A stretch of 8,764 nt of DNA from an uncultured Clostridia bacterium. Lineage in GTDB: Bacteria; Bacillota_A; Clostridia; Oscillospirales; Oscillospiraceae. The DNA is taken from positions 1-8,764 of the forward strand of contig CAMVGI010000038.1 in assembly GCA_947166955.1 (NCBI GenBank). Reading direction: 5' to 3'. Below the pieces are notes generated by a model. It was not told the origin of the DNA, did no database searches, and saw only the letters and a list, made by a program, of their open reading frames with translations. Shown here one piece after another: positions 5,059 through 8,764 of the stretch. How positions within the stretch are numbered: position 1 is the stretch's first letter; every line of letters starts with the position of its first letter. A program made the position numbers and the translations under genes.

Positions 5059-6075
5059 GTGAAAACATTGGCAAAGGCGAAAAAAGCGGAGGGATACTCC
5101 AAGGAGTTCCTGCTGGATCTGTATCGCACAATGGTACGCATCCGCTCGTTTGAGGAGCACGCGGCCGAGTGCTTCACGAAGGGTATGCTCGCGGGCAACA
5201 TCCACCTGAGCATCGGCCAGGAGGCGGCGGCTGCGGGCGCGTTCGCAGCCATGCAGCCGCAGGACTTCTTCACCAGCACGCACCGCGGCCACGGCCACGC
5301 CATTGCGCGCGGCGGCGACCCGAAGCTCTGCATGGCGGAACTGTTCGGCAAGAAGACCGGCTACTGCAAGGGCAAGGGCGGTTCGATGCACATTGCCGAC
5401 ATGGCAAAGATGAACCACCTCGGCGCGAACGGCATCGTCGGCGCGGGCCAGTGCATCAGCGCGGGCAGCGCGCTGGCAAGCAAGATCATGGGCGACAACA
5501 GCGTCACGATCGGCTGCTTCGGCGACGGCTCGACGAACGAGGGCTCGTTCCATGAGTCGCTGAATATGGCGGCGACGTGGAAGCTCCCGATGGTCTGGTT
5601 CATTGAGAACAACTGCTACGGCGTCTCCACCGAGATCCACCGCGTGACCAACACGCCCGACATCGCGACCCGCGCGGCGGCGTACAACGTCGAGTACGCG
5701 GTCGTGGACGGCACCGATCCCGTGGCGGTGTACGAAACGATGGTCAAGGCGCTCAAGCACGCGCGCAGCGGAAAAGGGCCGTTTGTCGTCGAGGCGAAGG
5801 TCTACCGCTATCAGGGCCACTACTGCGGCGACCCCGCCGTGTATCGCCCCGCGGAATACATGGAGAACGCGCTCAAGAACGACGCGATCGAAAAGATGGG
5901 CAAGAAGCTCAAGGCGCTCGGCGTCAAGGACGCGGAACTCGAGAAGATCAAGGCCGACGCGAAGGATGAAATGGACGCCGCCGTGAAGTTCGCGGATGAG
6001 TCGCCGTATCCCGATCCCAGCGAGGTCCTTGAGGATATGTATACGGCTGATAACGAAAGGTGTGTGGCAAGATGA
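5059..6075 (+). CDS. acoA: ThDP-dependent dehydrogenase E1 component, alpha subunit (acetoin/pyruvate type)
   Basis: Forms an alpha2beta2 E1 with the next gene. E1 cleaves the substrate on thiamine diphosphate and passes the acyl group to the E2 lipoyl arm. Residues, counted from the GTG, show STHRGHGHAI (73-82) with the active-site histidines, KGKGGSMHIAD (104-114), and the ThDP/Mg motif from G155-D156-G157 to N184-N185. The loop YQGHYCGDPAVYR (251-263) lacks the GHSMSDP form typical of pyruvate enzymes and looks closer to acetoin-type E1. Substrate stays uncertain among acetoin, pyruvate and branched-chain acids. Start is ambiguous: GTG at 5059 has only GAG 6 nt before it, while TTG at 5068 lies 10 nt after AAAGG (5053-5057) and would give 335 residues. 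The stop overlaps the beta subunit start by 4 nt (ATGA). Confidence 0.93.
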   Translation: MKTLAKAKKAEGYSKEFLLDLYRTMVRIRSFEEHAAECFTKGMLAGNIHLSIGQEAAAAGAFAAMQPQDFFTSTHRGHGHAIARGGDPKLCMAELFGKKTGYCKGKGGSMHIADMAKMNHLGANGIVGAGQCISAGSALASKIMGDNSVTIGCFGDGSTNEGSFHESLNMAATWKLPMVWFIENNCYGVSTEIHRVTNTPDIATRAAAYNVEYAVVDGTDPVAVYETMVKALKHARSGKGPFVVEAKVYRYQGHYCGDPAVYRPAEYMENALKNDAIEKMGKKLKALGVKDAELEKIKADAKDEMDAAVKFADESPYPDPSEVLEDMYTADNERCVAR

Positions 6076-7052
6076 GCAAGAAATTAAGCGTCAGCAAGGC
6101 CATTCGCGAAGGCCTGCATGAGGAAATGCTCCGTGACGACAAGATGTTCATCATGGGCGAGGATATGGCGGTCATGGGCAACGTGTTTGCCATCACCACC
6201 GGTTTTCTGGACGAATTCGGCCCCAACCGCGTGATCGATACCCCGATCTCCGAGGAGGGCTTCATGGGCATGGCGGTCGGCGCGGCGATGCGCGGCATGC
6301 ATCCCTGCGTCGAGCTGATGTACGACGACTTTGTCACCGAGTGCGCCGATCCCCTGTTCAACCAGGCAGCGAAGCTCAAGTACATGTCCGGCGGCCAGTG
6401 CTCGATCCCGCTGGTGCTCCGTATGCCGATGGGCTCCGGACGCCGCAACGCCGGTCAGCACTCCCAATCCCTTGAGGGCATGGTGTGCCACTTCCCCGGC
6501 CTCAAGGTCGTCGCCCCCTGCACCGCCGAGGACGCCAAGGGCCTCATCAAGGCCGCGCTGCGCGATCCCGACCCCGTGGTCGTCATGGAGCACAAGCTGC
6601 TCTACGCCCGCAAGGAAGAGATCCCCGACGGCGAGTACATCACGCCCATCGGCGAGGCGAAGGTCCGCCGCGAGGGCAAGGATCTCACCATCATCTCCTG
6701 GAGCCGCGAGGTCAACTTCTCCCTCGAGGCCGCTGAGACGCTTGCCCAGCAGGGCATCGACGTCGAGGTGCTCGACCTGCGCACGCTCGTCCCCGTCGAC
6801 TGGGACGCGATCCGCAAATCCGTTTCCAAGACGCACAACGTCGTCATTGTCTCCGAGGAGGTCAAGCGCGGCAGCTACGCCGGCGAGCTTTCCGCGGAGA
6901 TCAGCGAGGAGCTGTTCGACGAACTCGACGCGCCCGTGGAGCGCGTGTGCGGCCTGAACATCGTCTCCCCGTTCTCCCCGGTGCTTGAGGATCAGAACTT
7001 CCCGCATCCGGAGGATATCGTCAAGGCCGTCAAGCGCGTGTTGAACAAGTAA
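6072..7052 (+). CDS. acoB: ThDP-dependent dehydrogenase E1 component, beta subunit (acetoin/pyruvate type)
   Basis: Partner of the alpha subunit; completes the ThDP site and supplies a catalytic histidine. The 326 residues are the normal length. The N-terminal pyrimidine-binding half carries MGEDMAVMGNVF (28-39), DTPISEEGFMGMAVGAAMRG (56-75) with the cofactor-activating Glu61, and NAGQHSQSLEG (126-136) with His130. The C-terminal transketolase-like half includes VEVLDLRTLVPVDWDAI (231-247) and FSPVLEDQNFPHPEDI (301-316). ATG at 6072 overlaps the alpha stop (ATGA), so translation is probably coupled. AAAGGTG lies about 10 nt upstream. An in-frame GTG at 6060 would add four residues and is less likely. 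The subunit follows alpha directly, as in aco and Gram-positive pdh operons. Confidence 0.95.
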   Translation: MSKKLSVSKAIREGLHEEMLRDDKMFIMGEDMAVMGNVFAITTGFLDEFGPNRVIDTPISEEGFMGMAVGAAMRGMHPCVELMYDDFVTECADPLFNQAAKLKYMSGGQCSIPLVLRMPMGSGRRNAGQHSQSLEGMVCHFPGLKVVAPCTAEDAKGLIKAALRDPDPVVVMEHKLLYARKEEIPDGEYITPIGEAKVRREGKDLTIISWSREVNFSLEAAETLAQQGIDVEVLDLRTLVPVDWDAIRKSVSKTHNVVIVSEEVKRGSYAGELSAEISEELFDELDAPVERVCGLNIVSPFSPVLEDQNFPHPEDIVKAVKRVLNK

Positions 7053-7070
7053 GAGGAGGGACGGTAGAAA

Positions 7071-8306
7071 ATGGCACATGAAGTTTTGATGCCCCAGCTG
7101 GGCCTTACCATGGAGGAAGGCACCGTTTCGTCCTGGATCAAGCACGAGGGCGACGCGGTCAAGACCGGCGACGTGATTCTGGAGATCACGACCGACAAGC
7201 TTACCAACGAGGTCGTCAGCGAGTTTGACGGCACTCTTTTGAAGATCGTCGCGCAAGAAGGCGAGGATATCCCCGTCAAGGGCCTGCTGTGCTATATCGG
7301 CGAGCCCGGCGAGGCTGTCGGCGGCGCTGCTCCGGCTGTGGCTCCTGCCGCCGCACCCGCGGCTGCCGCTCCTGCCGCGGCGGCCCCCGCCGCCGCTCCC
7401 GCGCCCGTCGCGGCGAACGGCGCGCGTGTGAAGATCTCGCCGCTCGCGCGCAAGATGGCGGCGAAGCTCGGCGTCGACGTTACGAAGGTCGCCGGCACCG
7501 GCCCGAGCGGACGCATCGTCGCGCGCGATGTTGAGGCGGCTGCCGCCACCGGAACGGCTGCTCCGGCCGCCGCACCCGCCGCCGCCGCGAAGCCCGCGCC
7601 CAAGCCCGAGAGCGGCAATCTGCAGGAGGGCGACACCGTCGTCAAACTCGTGGGGATGCGCAAGGTCGTCGCCGAGCGCATGCTCGCATCCCACACCGAG
7701 ATCCCGCCCGTCACGCAGAACATCAAGGTCGACGTCACCGAGCTGATGGCGTTCCGCAAGATGCTGCTTGAGACCACGGGCAAGAAGTATTCCGTCAACG
7801 ACCTCATTTTGAAGGCGACCGCCAAGTGCCTGCGCGCGCATCCCGAAATGCTTGTGAGCTGGGATGGCAATCAGATCATCCAGCGCGCCCACGTCAACCT
7901 CGGTATGGCGGTCGCGCTCGACGCGGGCCTGATCGTCCCCGTCATCCGCGACGCGGACAAGATGAGCCTCGACACGCTTTCCGAGACCGCGAAGGATCTC
8001 GCCACACGCGCCAAGGAGAACAAGCTGGGCGCGGACGAGTACAAGGGTTCGACCTTCACGGTCTCCAACCTCGGCATGTTCGGAATCGAGACCTTCACCC
8101 CGATCATCAACCAGCCCGACGCGGCGATCCTCGGCGTTTGCGCCATTGAGGACGAGCTTGCTCTCAAGGATGGCCAGGTCGAGGTCCGCAAGGTGATGCG
8201 TCTTTCCTGCACGCTCGACCATCGCCTGCTCGACGGCGCGGTGGTCGCGAAGTTCGAAATGGATCTGCGCGACCTGCTGCAGAGCCCCATGAGCATCCTG
8301 CTGTAA
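7071..8306 (+). CDS. acoC: Dihydrolipoamide acyltransferase E2 with one lipoyl domain
   Basis: Core of the complex; its lipoyl arm takes the acetyl/acyl group from E1 and passes it to CoA. Domains of the 411 residues: lipoyl domain 1-80 with modified Lys43 in TTDKLTNE; Ala/Pro linker about 83-117; peripheral subunit-binding domain 121-155 (KISPLARKMAAKLGVD, GTGPSGRIVARDV), which docks E1/E3; second Ala/Pro linker about 156-180; catalytic domain about 188-411 with QNIKVDVTEL (216-225), STFTVSNLGMFGIETFTPII (327-346) and active site DHRLLDGA (383-390; His384, Asp388). AGGAGG (7054-7059) lies 11 nt before ATG, slightly long. The gene follows E1 beta by 18 bp and precedes E3 by 15 bp. Acyl specificity cannot be settled from the sequence alone. 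Confidence 0.96.
   Translation: MAHEVLMPQLGLTMEEGTVSSWIKHEGDAVKTGDVILEITTDKLTNEVVSEFDGTLLKIVAQEGEDIPVKGLLCYIGEPGEAVGGAAPAVAPAAAPAAAAPAAAAPAAAPAPVAANGARVKISPLARKMAAKLGVDVTKVAGTGPSGRIVARDVEAAAATGTAAPAAAPAAAAKPAPKPESGNLQEGDTVVKLVGMRKVVAERMLASHTEIPPVTQNIKVDVTELMAFRKMLLETTGKKYSVNDLILKATAKCLRAHPEMLVSWDGNQIIQRAHVNLGMAVALDAGLIVPVIRDADKMSLDTLSETAKDLATRAKENKLGADEYKGSTFTVSNLGMFGIETFTPIINQPDAAILGVCAIEDELALKDGQVEVRKVMRLSCTLDHRLLDGAVVAKFEMDLRDLLQSPMSILL
7317..7421 (+). repeat. Ala/Pro-rich low-complexity linker region in E2
   Basis: Residues 83-117 are almost only alanine and proline, encoded by repeating GCC/GCT/GCG and CCN codons. Such flexible linkers let the lipoyl arm swing between E1, E2 and E3. A second linker lies at about 7536-7610 and a third in E3 at about 8571-8654. 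The repetitive DNA is prone to slippage, so linker length may vary between strains. Confidence 0.8.
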
Positions 8307-8321
8307 GGAGGGCGAACGGAT

Positions 8322-8576
8322 ATGGCTTATGAACTGAAAATGCCCCAACTCGGACTCACGATGGAGGAAGGCACCGTTTCCAAGTGGGTCAAGAAGGAGG
8401 GTGACGCGGTCAAGGTCGGCGACGTGGTCGTGGAGATCACCACCGACAAGCTCACCAATGAGGTCACGAGCGAGGCCGAAGGCACGCTTTTGAAGATCGT
8501 GGCGCAGGAAGGCGACGACGTCCCCGTCAAGGGTACGCTCGCCTGGATCGGCAAGCCCGGCGAGGCCGTGGGCGGC
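8322..8576 (+). repeat. Second copy of the E2 lipoyl-domain coding sequence
   Basis: Residues 1-85 of E3 align without gaps to residues 1-85 of E2 (encoded by 7071-7325), and by direct count 67 of 85 are identical. The DNA also matches in blocks, for example ATGGAGGAAGGCACCGTTTC is shared exactly. This points to intragenomic duplication of the domain or to gene conversion between neighbours, rather than two distant lipoyl-domain lineages. Confidence 0.85.
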
Positions 8577-8764
8577 GCAGCCGCTCCGGCAGCGGCAGCC
8601 CCCGCCGTCCCGTTCGCTCCCGCCGCTCCGGCGGCGAGCGCCAAGCCCGCAGGCGACAAGAAGATCATCGTCATCGGCGGCGGCCCCGGCGGCTACGTCG
8701 CGGCGATCCGCGCGGCACAGCTCGGCGCGAAGGTCACGGTCGTCGAGCGCGAGCACCTCGGCGG
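8322..8764 (+). CDS. acoL: Dihydrolipoamide dehydrogenase E3 with N-terminal lipoyl domain, 3' part outside window
   Basis: FAD enzyme that reoxidises dihydrolipoyl groups and reduces NAD+. Only 147 codons are in the window. The N-terminal lipoyl domain (1-80) has Lys43 in TTDKLTNE. An Ala/Pro linker (about 84-111) leads to the FAD-binding start [20 protein letters not shown] (113-132) and VTVVE (138-142). The redox disulfide and NAD domains would follow beyond the edge; a lipoyl-E3 is usually about 570 residues in total. AAGGAGG (8305-8311) overlaps the E2 stop codon and lies 10 nt before ATG, so E2 and E3 are tightly linked. Lipoyl-bearing E3s are known, for example in the Clostridium magnum acetoin system and some pyruvate dehydrogenase complexes. 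This E3 is itself a predicted LplA substrate. Confidence 0.95.
   Translation, partial: MAYELKMPQLGLTMEEGTVSKWVKKEGDAVKVGDVVVEITTDKLTNEVTSEAEGTLLKIVAQEGDDVPVKGTLAWIGKPGEAVGGAAAPAAAAPAVPFAPAAPAASAKPAGDKKIIVIGGGPGGYVAAIRAAQLGAKVTVVEREHLG

Noticed and set aside
4912..5820. 302-codon minus-strand open frame opposite E1 alpha
   Set aside because: Arg/Ala/Val/His-rich antisense translation, a mirror of GC-rich coding bias; the sense strand encodes an unambiguous E1 alpha.

Overview
The window looks like a chromosomal segment of a GC-rich Firmicute, most likely a gut-type member of the Clostridia. This is inferred from strong AGGAGG-type ribosome sites before most genes, a K+-dependent membrane pyrophosphatase, an acetoin-dehydrogenase-type operon and AT-rich intergenic gaps between GC-rich genes. 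No marker gene fixes the genus. I see no rRNA, tRNA, CRISPR array, insertion sequence or phage gene.

Layout. Two gene sets diverge from a regulatory gap at 3338-3667. Leftward (minus strand) are a GntR/FadR-type regulator (2654-3337), lipoate-protein ligase LplA (1632-2654, overlapping the regulator's stop codon) and, 36 bp further on, a membrane-bound ion-pumping pyrophosphatase that runs off the left edge (1-1595). Rightward (plus strand) are a small metallo-beta-lactamase-fold hydrolase (3668-4435), a PPC/DUF296-domain protein (4497-4973), then E1 alpha (5059-6075), E1 beta (6072-7052), E2 (7071-8306) and the start of E3 (8322-8764, running off the right edge) of a thiamine-diphosphate/lipoate 2-oxo-acid or acetoin dehydrogenase complex. 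The E3 carries its own N-terminal lipoyl domain, 67/85 residues identical to that of E2.

How it fits together. LplA can attach lipoate to the lipoyl domains of E2 and E3 using ATP, releasing pyrophosphate. The membrane pyrophosphatase can hydrolyse pyrophosphate while pumping Na+ or H+. The regulator sits where it could control both arms. The unexplained parts are the MBL hydrolase and the PPC protein between the regulator and the complex, and the divergent control region. That region holds two back-to-back tandem duplications (2 x 23 bp and 2 x 32 bp) at the rightward promoter and two inverted repeats on the leftward promoter. The genes belong to known families. What may be undescribed is the role of the MBL and PPC proteins in a lipoyl-complex locus, and its regulation.
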